From NCBI GenBank assembly GCA_006176705.1, contig QRFJ01000388.1:496001-560000 (forward strand): a DNA stretch of 64,000 bases. The letters run 5' to 3'. The stretch is from Cocos nucifera (Eukaryota; Streptophyta; Magnoliopsida; Arecales; Arecaceae). Each line of letters starts with the position of its first letter. The stretch's first letter is position 1. This document shows, piece after piece, positions 35,081 through 49,052 of the stretch. Below the pieces are notes generated by a model that was not told the DNA's origin, ran no database searches, and was given only the letters and a program-made list of their open reading frames with translations. The translations under genes and the position numbers were made by a program.

Positions 35081-38000
35081 TCAATCTGATTCTGTGTGGC
35101 CAGTTCCTTGCCCATTCCCCTCTCCATTAGGTTCTCCGACATGTGACAGGTCATTCTGATTCCCAGATGCTGAACTGCTAAGAACTTCCTCTGTACGGGT
35201 TTGGCCCCTCAAATTATCGTGGTTAGCAGCCCCCTCCCCTAGTGCAACATTATGCATACGAGCTGCCAAAGAATCATGGTTTGATGTTGCTGGAGAGGAT
35301 GGCCCGGCAGAAGTACTATATTGATTAGGTGGTGATGGGAGTATCCAATTCACCCAATCATTACGCCGCCTTATTTTCTCACCCTGCATGACAATACAAC
35401 AAGAAGGAACAATTTAATGAATGTGACAGAAGATTTTCACAAGCAAAAAGAAAGCTACTGATTCAAAGCATTCATCAGGCCTAAGCAGAGGCAACTTTGT
35501 TCCTGTTGTCTATCAGCTGGTGAGTAAAAGGAATAGTTTGCAGTAAACCAACACTTACAAACATAACTGAAAGGACAAAACAACAGAACAGGATAACAGA
35601 GTTCTTGTTTTTGTACCTGTACTTCCACTATATTTGAACCCCGTATGGTATCTAATATATATGGTATGTTGTTTGTCAAGTGCTTGACCTGCAAACATGA
35701 CACAGACAATTTTTGTGCTGAATAAAAATGACTGGAAAAGAAATGAAACACAAATCATCTAAGGCAAATCCAAGATTCCTAAATTCAATAGAGGCAAAAA
35801 AGTTTGTCACGAAAAATATTAAACATTTCACTACAAGTCCAGAACTAATGGATCAACTTGGTCTGGGAACAACTCCATGGATCCTGCCCCCACCTTCATT
35901 TTTATGGTATGCTTCATAAAGTATCTTCCTGCTTCTATTGTCAAACATTCTAGAGTAATGAAAGGATTCATATGCAAGTCTGACCATACTTGCACTACTG
36001 CAGTTGTTGGCTGCAAATGCATCCAGACATGATCAACTGAATGGTAATTACAGACAAAGACAATTCACTGAACTAATTTGAACTACCAAATTTTTGAGCG
36101 GTAAACTAGTGAAAAATTCCTGATTCTAGTTTCAAATTAAAAGTAGCTCCCTAATTGATTTTCAAGTAAAAGTAGCTCTCCATTCCAAACATAAATTAAA
36201 AGCAGCTCCCCATTTGGCATGAAATGACCGAATTGTCTCTACAGTTATAAAGTAGTACTAAAATAATACTGTCTTATTGTAAAACAGTACTGCTTTATTG
36301 TAATGTAATACTGCCTTGTTATAAAATAGTACTGTCTTATTGTAATATAATACTACCTTATTGTAATGTAATATTGCTTTATTAAAAAATAATACTGCTT
36401 TAGTGTAATGTAATACTGCTAAAAGAATATTGCCTTATTATAATGTAATACCGTTTTATTGGAAAGTAATACTGTCTTATCATAAAACAGTACTATCTTA
36501 TTGTAATATAATACTGCCTTATTATAAAGCAATATTTTCTTATTGTAAAACTGTATTGCCTTATTATAATGTAATACTACTTTATTATAAAATAATATTG
36601 CCTTAGGGTCATTTGGTTGGGATATATGAGATTACGGGATAATCTAATAATTCACGGGAACCATTTATCCGAAAAAATGATTAAGGAAAATAACTTTTAC
36701 CATGTTTGGTTGGTGAAAAAATTACTCTAGAAAATGATTATTACGTTTGGTTGGAGGTAATCCTATATGAAAATATGGCAATATTTACAAATATATCCTT
36801 TAATATAAAATATTTTTTTAATACTAAAATAGTATTGTTATCTTTAATTAATTTTTATATGATGACTATAATCACATAACCCTTTGCATAATACCATCTC
36901 CATCTTAATTTTTTTTTACAAAAGCTCTTTATTGAATAAATTTTAAAGGACATTAGAATAAAGTCAATGATTATATATGCAGCTTTATTGAGGGCATCTT
37001 TGTCAAATGTAGATTACCACCACTCGAGAATTTGCCAAATACCAACCCTCCCATGGTATTTGTTTTACCTTTTCTCTTCGAAAAATAAGCATGGGCCCAC
37101 CAATTTTTTTTACCATCTCTCTTTTCCATTTTTCATACCAAACATGGTAATCTGACATGGAAATTATTTTTTCATGCCAGATTATCCCCAACCAAATAGC
37201 CTCTTATTGTAATATAATACTTTCTTATTGAAAAATAATACCGCCTTGTCGTAAAACAGTACTGCCTTATTGTAATGTAATACTGCCTTATTATAAAAGA
37301 ATATTGCTTTATTATAATATAATACTACCTTATTATAGAACAGTACTGTCTTGTATTAGTACTGCTTTATAAATGCAGGGGCAATTCGGTCATTTCATGC
37401 CATTTGGGGAGCTGCTTTTAATTTATATTTGGAATGGAGAGCTACTTTTACTTGAAACTTAAATGGAAAGTTGCTTTTAAGTTAAAACTCAATAGGAAGT
37501 TTTCACTAGTTTTATCCATTTTTGTGATATTGCTTTAAAAAATGAAATACAGACATACAAATACGAATTTGGATGTAAATTGCATAGCACCTCAAGAAGA
37601 AAGGTTTTCAACCTCCAAAGAGAGAATAAAAGGAGCTGATCGTCGTGTGAGAAGTCATAATTTGATTACAAATAATGGATGGGTTTCCTATGAAAGATCA
37701 TCAGCTGACAAATGTAATTGTGATCCTTATTTAAGCTGACTAGCATGTGAGGCTGTAAGCAGGAAAACACAAACATACTAGTTGAGCGATACATCATCAT
37801 AGACATCAACATAGAGGGGGTGGATGGATCACAACCGGTGTTAACAAAAGTCAACCAGGTATTGACCATAGAAAAACATTAAAAAAAAAAATCTGAACCA
37901 GCTTAAAATTATTCTTGGGAGTAACTCCAATAAAAATATATTATCACAGCTTTTGATGTCAACAGACAGATAATACCCCCTGAAAAAAGGTTGCCCAGAG

Positions 38001-41000
38001 CAAAAAGTGATCAATTTCAATAATTTTCCATTTCATGCGTTGCAGCTATAGCTCTTTAGTATCATTCAAATCATCACAGTATTGCGATTATAAAAATGAA
38101 GTCAGATGATGGCAAGACAAAATTGCAGCCATACCAGCAGCAAGAGCAACAGAAAAGGGAAAGTTGCTTGGTAGTGCCACACTAAATAAAGATAGACACA
38201 AGTTAATACATCATAACACACGGTAACAGCAAAAAGCCAACCAAGGAGCTGTGTGAATGTGACACTCCTGATGATTCCTACCCTTAGAATAATTTGGTCT
38301 TATCCAATAGCATACTGAAAGAAGTTGATTGGATGCACATTTCAAGATATTTATTGACAAGTATATTGTACAACAATGATACAAGAAGCTTATATCAAGC
38401 ATCTTTTCAATGAATACTTGAAAGATAAGAGCCCGTGCAAAACCTTAATGAGCTTAACATCCACAAGATAGCAAAGATCCTACTTAAGGGTGGTAATCCT
38501 TGACTTGAACCTGCCAACCCAACACAAAACCAACACAAAGTTCGCACGAGGGTTGGCTGCAATAGGGTTTGCATCAGAAAGGGGTTGACACAACTCACCC
38601 ATCTTTCAATGGGCTGGTTCAGGTTTAGATGCTTGGTATACTTGACCCAGATTTACCTGTCTAGTTGGGTCAACAGGACTACAAACCAAACCTGAAAGTG
38701 CCCCATTATACACCATTTAACAGTTTTTAAAAATAACTGTTGATGTTATGTTTATAAATTATTACATGTGGAATTAACAGATTAACATCAGTTAATAAAT
38801 TATCATCAAGTGCTTGCTCTGACAGTACCACCCCTTGTCCCTTGGGCAAGGGAGTAGGAGTTCGATTCCTGTTGGAGTCAGTCCTTAGGTGGGGTGAGTA
38901 TAGGGTACATGGTGGAGATTATCCCCTCCTAATCTCAGACAAAACATTGATTAATAAACTAACCAGGTTAGCATCAGGATAATCGTACCAACATGGATTT
39001 AAGAATGTCTTAGTGTGATCTAGCACCTAAGGCTATCCAACCTAACCTATTTACTAATTATTAAATGGGCAGGTCAGTTCATATTACCAGTTTAATAAAT
39101 AGGTTAAGGTTGGATTGTAGTATAGAGACACAGTAATCCTCTCCCCAGAACATGAATATGACAAGGGCTATTAAAGTTTTTTTTTTTTTTTTTAAATAAT
39201 GACAAATCTATGCAATAATGACAGATAACTGATATTCATGCAAGCCTTCACACAACAAACTCAATTCAACTGATAAAAGAACAACCTCTCTAATAGATAA
39301 CTATTACCATACAAGGTACTCTTCCTAAAGCTCATATGATCTAGAACCACTACCGCCCCCAAGTAAAATTCTATAGGATTGCCTGTAAAACAATCTGAAG
39401 ATATAACCAAATTACCATGAAGGAATAGATTTTTATTATCTCCCCCTTCAAAAGCTAAACCTTATTTAGATACACAATTAGACACTTTGAAACAAGCACA
39501 ATTAACTTTTGGTAATAAGTTAATTCACAATAAACATTATGTAACATAACTTTTTGCTAGTTCTAATTAACCAAATAAAAATAACAATAAAAGAAGAGAG
39601 ATCAAATGGTTAGATAAGTAAAACTCCTAACAAACTGACCATTATCATGAAAGATCCCACCATTCTTTGCATGAAACCACATGAATCTATAAGCACATTC
39701 ATATAACACCTGCTCAAGATGAACCGGAGTTCCTACATATCAAAATAAGTCTGGAGATACGTGCATAACCATTGAACATCCAGAAACATATCAAAATACA
39801 TGTGGTCACTACTAAATGGCGTTACTTAACCTGGTCCAAATGTGATCAATCCATAAATATCAGAATCTTCATCATCACCTCACAAAGAGACGAATATTAG
39901 CTCAGATGTTTCCTAAATTTTCAGTGCAGCTTTGTCCTAAACTAGGATATTACGATCCTGAAATAGCCAAATCTTTGACCATCTTAGTTTTTTGAAGTTA
40001 AAACCATACTTGAAATGAATGTCTCAGACATCTTATACCTCTTAATACTGCATGTTGATACATAAAATCCAGCAGCAGGGTAGTAGGGTCCTTTTATCCT
40101 TGGTTATTGCATTAGAAATAAAATACGATCTAACCACATCTGTCCTTTTCAATTAACGAACTATGTTAAGCATGGCTTCAAACTTGACTAAACTCACAAA
40201 GCTGACCCTGGACTTCTTAATACGGCCAGGTAAGAAGTTGATAGTCAGGACAAGAGAAAATATAATGGAAAATGAATCATCACACAGAGAGGGGAGAAAA
40301 AAGGAAGAATCTATCAGTGAACATATTTTTTCCTCTATCTTTATCCTTGGACTATCAAGAGTGGGCCAATGACCCACAAGTCTATATAAGATTAATCTTA
40401 AACATGATCCACTATGACTATCAATGCAAATCAAAGTTGAGAAACCGAGGCAATGAAATTTTGTTAGGTAAAGAATGTCATTCAGATTATTGACTTAATT
40501 TGAAACCATTGTGTGATCCAATGAAAAATTCATGTCCATATTTTATAGATTAGAATGATGAAAGCTTTTGGAAAATCATAGGATCAAAACTTGGAACTTC
40601 AGAATTTTCTTGTATGATTTGAGGTAGCATTTAAGCTTGGTGTTAAGAACAAATCTTTTTTCCCTTTTTCACAATCAAGAACACATCTTTTCACCCTCTA
40701 TAGAGTGCTTCTCCCGTGCTATCCACATACTCCAACGAATTTTATGGGCCTCCTACTCTCATTTCCTATCCACTTTAAGTTTGATATAAGCAAACAGCAA
40801 TAAATTACCATGCAGATAGAAATTAAACATGACTATAAACCTGAACAAGGGACCACACAACAGGATTCCCAAGATTAGTATAATTACCAATCAGCTAATT
40901 TGATTGGACAGTGACTATGACAAGGTGAACAAGCATCTTCTTTTATTATTGTAATATGACACAAAAAGGGAATAAACACAAAAAAAGAGTACCTCTCAAT

Positions 41001-42324
41001 GAAGAAATAAAAGATCATCCAATCAAGAATATCGTTCAGTAAAATTGTTACAAACACTCCACAACATATGTCTGCGATAAAATAGCATTATACCCAACTC
41101 TTCCCTCTAAAAGTCAATATACACAAAAAAAGAGAAGGTCCTTCACTTCAGTGTAGCTAACGTTAATATAGTTCCCAATGAGTTAGGCCAAATGAAGTAA
41201 TGGTCTAACACAGAGAAGATAGATGAAGAGAAAGGAAAAGAAGAAAAAGAAACAGAAGGAGAAAATCAATGACGTCAACCACAACAAAACATTATATAGC
41301 TACCCAAAAAATTCAAATGATAATCATGATTGTGAGAACTATTGCAACTCTTAACCTTCATTGATTCATCCCAGGAGAAGTAACACATATCACATGTCAT
41401 TTGAATGTGGAAATCTGGAGCAAGGATCAGGAAGCTCCTCCATGCAGAATGGTATCTTGATACATACTGTACCAGAATATATCAATATGATACAATGGTT
41501 TGCATCACTGTATTTTCCTGCAAGTTCGTTTTTTTTATTGTAGCAGCCTGCACCGGTGCATATAGGTTAGCCTAATATGAAGCAATACAATCCTATGCCC
41601 TGCTTTCATATCAAACCTGTTTCTAACCATCCAGAATAGCTTCATTTCTGTTTAGACATTCTGGAACCCTTACTCATTGATTTTTTTCTTTTTGCATTCT
41701 TTTTATTTCTATATCTGCAGATTATGCATGCCACTGACTAAAAATCTTTGTTCCACATGGGATTAAAGAAATCAAGGTGACTCATGGTACATAAGCTTCT
41801 GCAAGTTCCAATAATCATCATAAATATAAGAAAATCTATGATTCTATTTATCAAAAGTTCAGTGTAAAATTATGTTTGTTTAAATGAATCTACACACTAA
41901 TACAGACAAATTAGAATTGGTCTATACTTTAACTAATAAATAATGCAGTATATCTTTGCATGCTAGTCCCAATCTTCTGCATGTCAGGTGTCAACATGGT
42001 CTGTCGACCATATCAGCCTCTAACAGGCATGGGCGCAAGAACTAATCGTTGATGACAAGCAACAAGAAATAAAGGGCATGCTCTCCTCAAAAATAGAAAT
42101 AAAGGAGCTGCCTATGTTGGATCCAGAATATATATTGTTTCAGCAGGTTCTGCAAGGTGCAGGATTGTGCAGCAGTACATGCTATCAGGCATCAATTGAA
42201 TTTGACGATGTTGAATAGCTTCAAAATGCTACCATTACCAAACATTAATTAACAAGTGTTATATAGCAAGGAATGGACCACAAGGAAACATGAATCAAGC
42301 ATCTTGTAGCTATAGCATAATTGC

Positions 42325-42360
<36 letters not shown>

Positions 42361-45300
42361 ACGGAACAGTGCAATGTCAAGAAAAGAAAGGCAATCGTAA
42401 AAAATGTGAAATAGGAAAAGGACAAATTTCAAGTCTCTTTATTGAAGTAGAGAGTGATTAGGCATGGCACAGAGAAAGGTCAAGAAAAGAAAGACAACAA
42501 TTAAAAAATTAAAAATTTGATATAGGAAACAGACAAATTTCTTCCAAATCTCTTACGCTTGAACCCCCTTGAAATTTATCTTTACATGAACTAAACTAAT
42601 TGCAAAATGGATTCCATCCTTTTGCCTCAACCACTTTCCGTGTTCCACAAGTGGTTGATTTTTAAGCTCCTCAACTTCCCCATTGCATATGCAATTGTTT
42701 TAAAATAGATTTTAGAACACATGCAAATATGTCAGCAATATCAACAAACTAAAGCTGACCACCAAATGCTAAAACTCCATATTTCCAACTAGCCCACCTC
42801 CTATAACCCTGGTCGGTCTTATAATGTTATGCATCATGTTTAACCAAGAAAAATGAAATTGAGATTATTTCTATCAAAGTGCCACTTCCCATTGACTTAC
42901 TACATTCTCTCTTTTTTTTTTTTTTTGCTGGAAGACTTACTGAATTTAGTTGATGTCATATCATATTTATCAAATTATACATGTATATATATATTTCTCC
43001 TTTCGTATTATACTTATTTTGGCTACCGTAGTCTCTAGTTGCCAGCCATGAAGCCTGCAGAGCACCTCAGTGGCCTCAAGCCACCATCCTACCACCTGCT
43101 AGCTTTGAAAACATTGATCTGTCATGTGCTTTATGTTATCTCTATCAGAACAATACAGATCCAGAACATCAATAAATTATATAGCATGCATCCTTTAAGG
43201 TTTGCACCCACCTTAGCACTCTCTTCTTCCAACCAGATTATTACAGTGGCACTGTTATTGTAGCTTAGCTCACTCATACATTCCAAGCATGCATTAACAA
43301 TCAACTTTTGGTGCTTTTACACCAAATAGAATGACAACATTAAAGCAGACAATAGATTCCTATTACACTTTTTAACCTTCAAGATATTTTGCAAAATTCA
43401 CATCCATTATCAATTTAAGATCATAGTAAGTTAAGCAAAACAAGAAAAAATAAGGCCTAATTTTTTTTAGAAAAAAAACCGAACCCAAGAAAATATTACA
43501 TATAACATCATTTGATTGTCCCAATGCAACAATACTTAAATCCCATCCATCGTGAAAAGTACCACAAAGAACAACAGATCATATTAGAATAGACATTTTC
43601 TAATCCCAAGATTTAAAACTTTTGTTTGGAGCACATTTCCAACAAAAGTTAGGGCCATAATCTTCTAGTGGCTCGGTTCATTATATTTGGTTTCATATCC
43701 AAAGATATGAACATGATAAATACAAAAATATTTAAAAATGGATACTAGAAGATCTTAAACAAATCTAGGAAGTAAAAAAAAAAGTGCCATGCTAGTAGTA
43801 TTTGCTGCACTTTAAGATTGCAATGTTTTGACAACATAATATTATGTGCTTGAAATTGCACAATTATTCTTAAAAAAGAAATTAGATCTTGTAACAGACT
43901 GCCAAAAATGGTTAGGACGCTTTCCCTTTGAGAATATGACATTGGAAATGATAGATAAAACAAAAGCAAGAAAAAGCAACTAAAAATTGTGGGAACAGGT
44001 GTCAAAAGAATATGGGAAACAAACATGAAAGACGACAGGAAGAATTGGGTACCATGCATTCCTTCTTGGACTTCCCCGTATCTCTAAAAATTCCATCTGT
44101 AGTATTTTCCCTTGCATTGGAAAAACAAATTCAAATATGTCTCCCAGATACATTCCCCAAAAGTGATCAGTAACATGGGAAATGGGTCTACAGAAATCGA
44201 TAACAGTCAAACAGAACACCAAAGAAATTGCATGACTATTACATTTTACTGGAATTGTTTTTGAAGGCTTGGCATGTAATCCAAGTGATATTGTGCACAA
44301 CAGGCTGAGGCCAAGGCAAAACATTTTGGCCTTTTCCTGCTTCCTAGTTCATTCTAATGAGCCATAAATCGTAGGATCTGTTTTCAGCCAAAATGTTGAA
44401 TTATGCTAAAGAGACACGTATGAAAAAGGACAGCCTCGTTCTTCATTGCAAAGCAAAGCATCAAGCATTCAGAAGCACTAAATTAGCAATAATCCACCCA
44501 TCCTCTAGAAACAAGCATAAATGCGTCGGCTCCCAAATATGAATGAACTACATAAAATGGGCCTTCTGCTTTCCATACAAAGCGTTGACTTTAAATTTGT
44601 AGAACCAGCTAAGCAACCAAGATTGAACAAATTCTCTAGGAATCACCACTCCTTTATTTAGAAGAAAGAAATCAATACATACATACATATAGGTGGGGTG
44701 GTGGTGGTGGGTAGATATATGAATGCAAATACACACACACACCCCACACACAAATTTACACACACACACACACACATATTGGGGGGGGGGGGGGCATGTT
44801 AAGCCATATAGATCCCTTGATTATTTTCAAGCTCATCTCTCGTCTTAATTAATCTTTTCAAAATTTCAATCTTCATACATCTCTAATTTTTGTTACACAT
44901 TATCCTGATTGTAAAGATCTCCATGTCAGCCTTTATCACTCTATTAAGAAGTTGGTTCTCAAATCTAACATTCCATAGACAATCTTATAATTATGGTCCT
45001 AATAGTCTAATATGACATATATTCTAATAGGTCAACTTGTATTAGATAGTTGTCCTCAACAAGGATCACCATCTCGGTAGCGAACCCCGTAGTAGTACCA
45101 TCCTATTACAATATCAATATACGGTTCGGTATGGTATGAGATAGCATATTAGTATAATATCGGTACAGTACGGTATAGTAGACCCATGCTAGCGATGCAG
45201 GGTGGTAGAGCAAACCATGGTCCTCAATCTAACTCCCAACAAATTGGCTCCTTAATCTTCAAATCAAGAAAATTCCTTGCATTGCATCTCTTCCTCAGAT

Positions 45301-48300
45301 AAACTACCATTCTCATTTTTGTTACCAACCTCAACAGTCTCTTCACAATTCTGATTAAAACTTCATGATGCCAGTCCAAAAAACATAATTTTAGCATACC
45401 TAGAGTTCATCTGGAAAATAGCTTTTTCTTAAACCAAAAATAATTTAAATGGACACAATGCCCCTTAAGTCTCATTCTACTGAGCACTACTTATGCAATC
45501 TACATCCAGGTGCTCTAACTAAATCTGCTCAAACCTTAAGGAAGACGGCACATAATCATCCACAATAAAATTCAAGAATGGTAGTTAAGATATTCAATCT
45601 AGAACTCTATTTTTCATCATCACATCTTTCAAGGCCTGCAGTAACCTATTCAGTAATCTTCATTAATAGTTTCAAACTCCCAATATCTTCCTCTACCTTG
45701 TAACCAAATATGGTCAACTGCAGGTTTCCTAATTTTCCAACTCCATATGAAGTATAGGGCTATCAGTGACTTTTCAAAGTTTCCCTGCCCAACTTTTTAA
45801 ATCAGGAACACTTAAAAAAACCCCTCAAAGGCATGCAAGAACACGCCTCAATCATTTCCTAGGCTCAATAACTCTCTACAACCATCACAAATAATTACAA
45901 GAATCCATATCTTTTCATGTTAGGAACACGAATATATTTAGAAAACAATGGTGAATATTAACAATAGCTAAACCACAAGTGCAACAATATACCACATCAC
46001 TTAAAAACCACATTGAAGTGAAAAACTGGTGCTGGGCACTGAAACCTTGGCATCGGGGACCATCTCATTTCGTTCATCCTTCCAAGGAAAAAAATATTAT
46101 AAGTTACATAAAATCACCTAGACAACTTGAGATTTAAAGTCTGTTCATTTTGATTGGAATTGTCTTAATTACAACCTGCATTCACTTTGATTGGAATTGT
46201 CTTAATTACAACCAAGCAAAACTAAGCTAATGCTTAAAAGTTAAATATGAAGAACTTGGACCAATATCAGTCGGCTAATGGTATCAATCTTTTTTTCTTT
46301 TTTTTTTTTCTTTTTTTTTGTGTAACCAAAGAAAAAATGAATCAATCAATCCACTACTTTCCTGCCCTGGGAAGCTACAGCCATCAAAATATCCTTGAGA
46401 CTACAGATGTGTTATGGAGAAACACAAATTTGTCTCAATCAATTCCAAATTTTAATGCAAAGGCTCTCTCTCTCTCTCTCTCTCTTAGATAATTACATTA
46501 GCAAAATTAATCTTAACTAAAGCAAATTTGCACATTGACATCCAAAACTCAATTTATATTTTTTTAATTAAAAAAAGATATTGCAAATTCAGAAAACAAT
46601 GTCTCTATCTTATTTGGACAAAGAACATCAATTAGATTTTACTATTTTATCAAAAGTTATTTAGCTTAAAGCATTGGCAATCATGCCAATATCCCATAAT
46701 GTTTTGATTCTCACATCAAGAATTAACTTGACATTAATATTAGTTATGTAACAGCATCTTTGACCCTTCTCTTTCTTAGTTTTCCTAATTGTCTTGTTAT
46801 CATTAGGAGATCACATGCCGATCAATTGGAGTTATCAAACTTCCTTTATGCACATGATTATTGGTCATATAATTTATTGTTGGATTTATTTTGGAAGAGC
46901 ATCTATTAGAAGGTATACCAGTTGAATCATAATATCTCACTGTAGATGCCCCAATATTGTCAGTAGTAGCAAAATGGGCTCACAGTGTTTTAGTATCTTT
47001 GAAGGTAAGAATTGAACATCGACATATCATAAAACAAACAACGGCGAGTCTACACGTGCATAAGAAGATTGAACTTCATGTCACCAACAATTGCCTTCTG
47101 ATTAAGTATAAGGCAAAGCTTTACCCATTAAAAAACTGTAAATCCTTGCACAGCAGAACCAGAGATAAAGCTATCATACTATTTAAAATATAAATAAGTA
47201 TACACAAGTGATTATAGGTCCAACTTGGCAGTAAAGGGTAAAATCATATATAGCTGATTCTTCTGAAAATACAGTGTAAAAGAAACTAGCAGCTCATAGT
47301 ACACTATATTTAAACAAAACTAACAGCAGTTGTACTACATATAAGAGTGACAATGCAAAATAAAAAATGATGAAAAGAAAACATCAAGGTATTCCAAATT
47401 AACTCACTCGATTAAAGCCAGCAATTAATGAGATAGGAACCCAACCCTGGTCATCCATCTTCTGCCTCAAGTATATGTCTTTACACAAGTTATCAGAACT
47501 GCAAGCAAAATGAAAAAAATAAATAACACAAAGTACCAGAACAAGGTCAAATGTTAATTAACTTCAGACTTTCGAAGTTACCTGAAATAATATTCTATCT
47601 GCTTCAATAACAAACCACGCTGATGATCTGCTGCAGTAACAAACATCGTAGGGGGTATTGCATGTGGTACTTGATGAGCAACAAAAGGCATGTTTCTGAG
47701 CGATTCAAGCGGTGGGTGAGCCGGGATGTAATATACAGGAGGAGGAATTTCTGATAAACAGTTACAGACCATCAAAATGGAGAAACCGACCAAGAGACGA
47801 GAGATTGTGACAACCAAAGACCATGTAGCTTACCGGGAAAGCCCATGGGGCTTAAGAAAGGCCGGACCTGTGGAGGAGGGGTGACAAATGGTGCCGAAGA
47901 AGGTGGAGGTTGCCTGGGGAATGGCCGGGGATGACCCCGTTGCTGTTGTGGCGGCGGCGGCATGTGAGCATCTCTCCCGCTAAAACCTCTGGGAGCATTC
48001 CAATCATAGCCACCCCGCTCGTGATCCCTCCGGCTACGATAGGCTCCATAATGTGACCCACTACCACCACTGTTGCCCCTGCGATTGCCACTGTAGCCGC
48101 CATGGTGATCCCCTGAACCATGTTGCTTTGGTGGGAACCCGTTGCTCCTCGAGCCATGGTCCCAATTGCTATTGCTCTTGGCGGAATGATCGGTGGGGGA
48201 AGGCTCTGGGCCAGACCGTTTGTCAGGGATGATCGGAGCTCTCTCGGCCGAAGCCGGTGGTGATAAAGGTGTCGGCGGTCCACCATTGGTTGATGCACCA

Positions 48301-49052
48301 CTGCTACTGCCGCCGCCTCCACCACCACGCCTCATGGAATTAGAATTCGGATTGGATTTCTGGCGGACAGGGGCCGCATGGTTCAGAGTAGAATTAGGGT
48401 TTGGGTGATTGGAATTTGGCTTCTGCAAAGGAGACGCGATCGCAGGACCCCAATTCCAAGAAGATCAAGGTCAATAGATGGGTTTCAAGCAACATGCAAG
48501 CATGGAAAAGGAATAAAAACTCAAAACTTTTTGCTAAATTACTTCTAAAAATATCAGTGAAGGAATTAAGGATCGCACCATGGCAGCAGAAACTGATCCA
48601 TCTGAGAGAGCTTTCAGAGAATCCGACGACGATAATTTAAGAGAAGGCCTCGTAGACTCGGAGAGAGCGGGCCAGGAGTCGGCCCCCATGACGGGGCCTG
48701 CTTCTTTGAAGCCATTGGACGGCATGTTCCAAGCCGGTTTCTTCCCTCGGGCGGCGGCATTGCCGTTGCTCCCCTGGTCCGGGTTCTCCGACGGCGGCGG
48801 CGGCGGCGGCGGCACGGAGGACGAGGCCTCGTTCTCCACGTGGGGCGGGGAGCGATCGGAGGGCACCGGGGGGGAGATCGAGGCGGGCCGCGGCGGGGAT
48901 GGGGATGCGGCCGGGGCGGCCTCGGGCTCGCCGCGGACGACTTGGGCCCAGGGGGCGGCACCGCCGCCGCCGCCGCCGCCGCCGCGGGGAGCGGGTTGGG
49001 CGGAGCGGGGGGAGAGGGGGTTGCTGGAGGACGGGTCGGAGGCGGGCGACAT
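35081..49052 (-). CDS. La-related protein 1 (LARP1b/c type), six exons
   Basis: Exons: 48579-49052, 47834-48422, 47582-47750, 47408-47498, 35617-35688 and 35383 down to the stop at 35081. All junctions are GT-AG and phases match, giving 565 aa. Residues 1-350 are low-complexity: poly-Gly and poly-Pro runs, APWAQVVRGEPE, WPALSES, and Arg/Gly-rich stretches. The La motif (about 396-476) contains LLLKQIEYYFSSDNLCKD, then YLRQKMDDQGWVPISLIAGF, then LTNNIPYILD and VEVQGEKIRRR. The ~90-residue tail lacks the DM15 repeats of long LARP1, so it matches plant LARP1b/c. The family binds mRNA in the cytoplasm and affects translation and decay. The start at 49052 (MSPASDPSS) is preferred over 49109, which would add 19 unusual residues. 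Intron 4 (35689-47407) is 11.7 kb and splits the La motif. Confidence 0.92.
36099..37517. mobile_element. Mutator-like MITE with ~150-bp inverted ends and inner tandem repeats
   Basis: The ends (36099-36245 and about 37370-37517) are reverse complements sharing AAACTAGTGAAAA, the 'aaaagtagctctccattcca' segment and CATGAAATGACCGAATTG. The flanks ATTTTTGAG (36090-36098) and ATTTTTGTG (37518-37526) form a 9-bp target duplication with one mismatch, as for Mutator-type elements. The core is a degenerate array of ~21-bp units around TACTGCCTTATTGTAA, at 36250-36605 and 37204-37370, split by another insertion. There is no transposase. Confidence 0.8.
36606..37203. mobile_element. PIF/Harbinger-like MITE inserted in the Mutator-like MITE
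   Basis: The left end is GGGTCATTTGGTTGGG and the right end, read in reverse, is GAGGCTATTTGGTTGGGG. It is flanked by TTA on both sides (36603-36605 and 37204-37206), the target duplication expected for PIF/Harbinger elements. It interrupts the 21-bp repeat array of the host MITE. It is 598 bp and non-coding. Confidence 0.75.
38808..38945 (+). mobile_element. Possible tRNA-derived SINE
   Basis: GAGTTCGATTCCT at 38858-38870 matches a pol III B box, and TGCTTGCTCTGACAG at 38811-38825 is a weak A box. Between them is a small hairpin (CCCTTGGGCAAGGG). The body continues for about 75 bases. I could not confirm target duplications or a terminal tail. Confidence 0.45.

Larger units (their letters stand above)
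35689..47407 (-). other. Giant intron 4 of LARP1 (11,719 bp)
   Basis: The donor is CGA|GTGAGT at 47407 and the acceptor TTTGCAG at 35689-35695. Besides the nested elements listed separately, it holds (GA)n at 42328-42357, (CT)n at 46463-46487, a CA tract with a G-run at 44735-44796, and a 38-bp tandem duplication at about 46150-46213. Words like 'ggtacggtatgg' occur at 45120-45185. Its reading frames are short and unrecognised, so I see no gene within the intron. Confidence 0.85.

Noticed and set aside
38858..38870. Intact tRNA gene suggested by the B-box match
   Set aside because: No cloverleaf can be formed around it; a SINE is the better explanation.
44548..44775. Cys/Val-rich minus-strand frame
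   Set aside because: Translation of a CA microsatellite within the LARP1 intron.
47852..48328. 158-codon minus-strand frame overlapping LARP1 exon 2
   Set aside because: Different frame from the exon that splices in phase; no motif.
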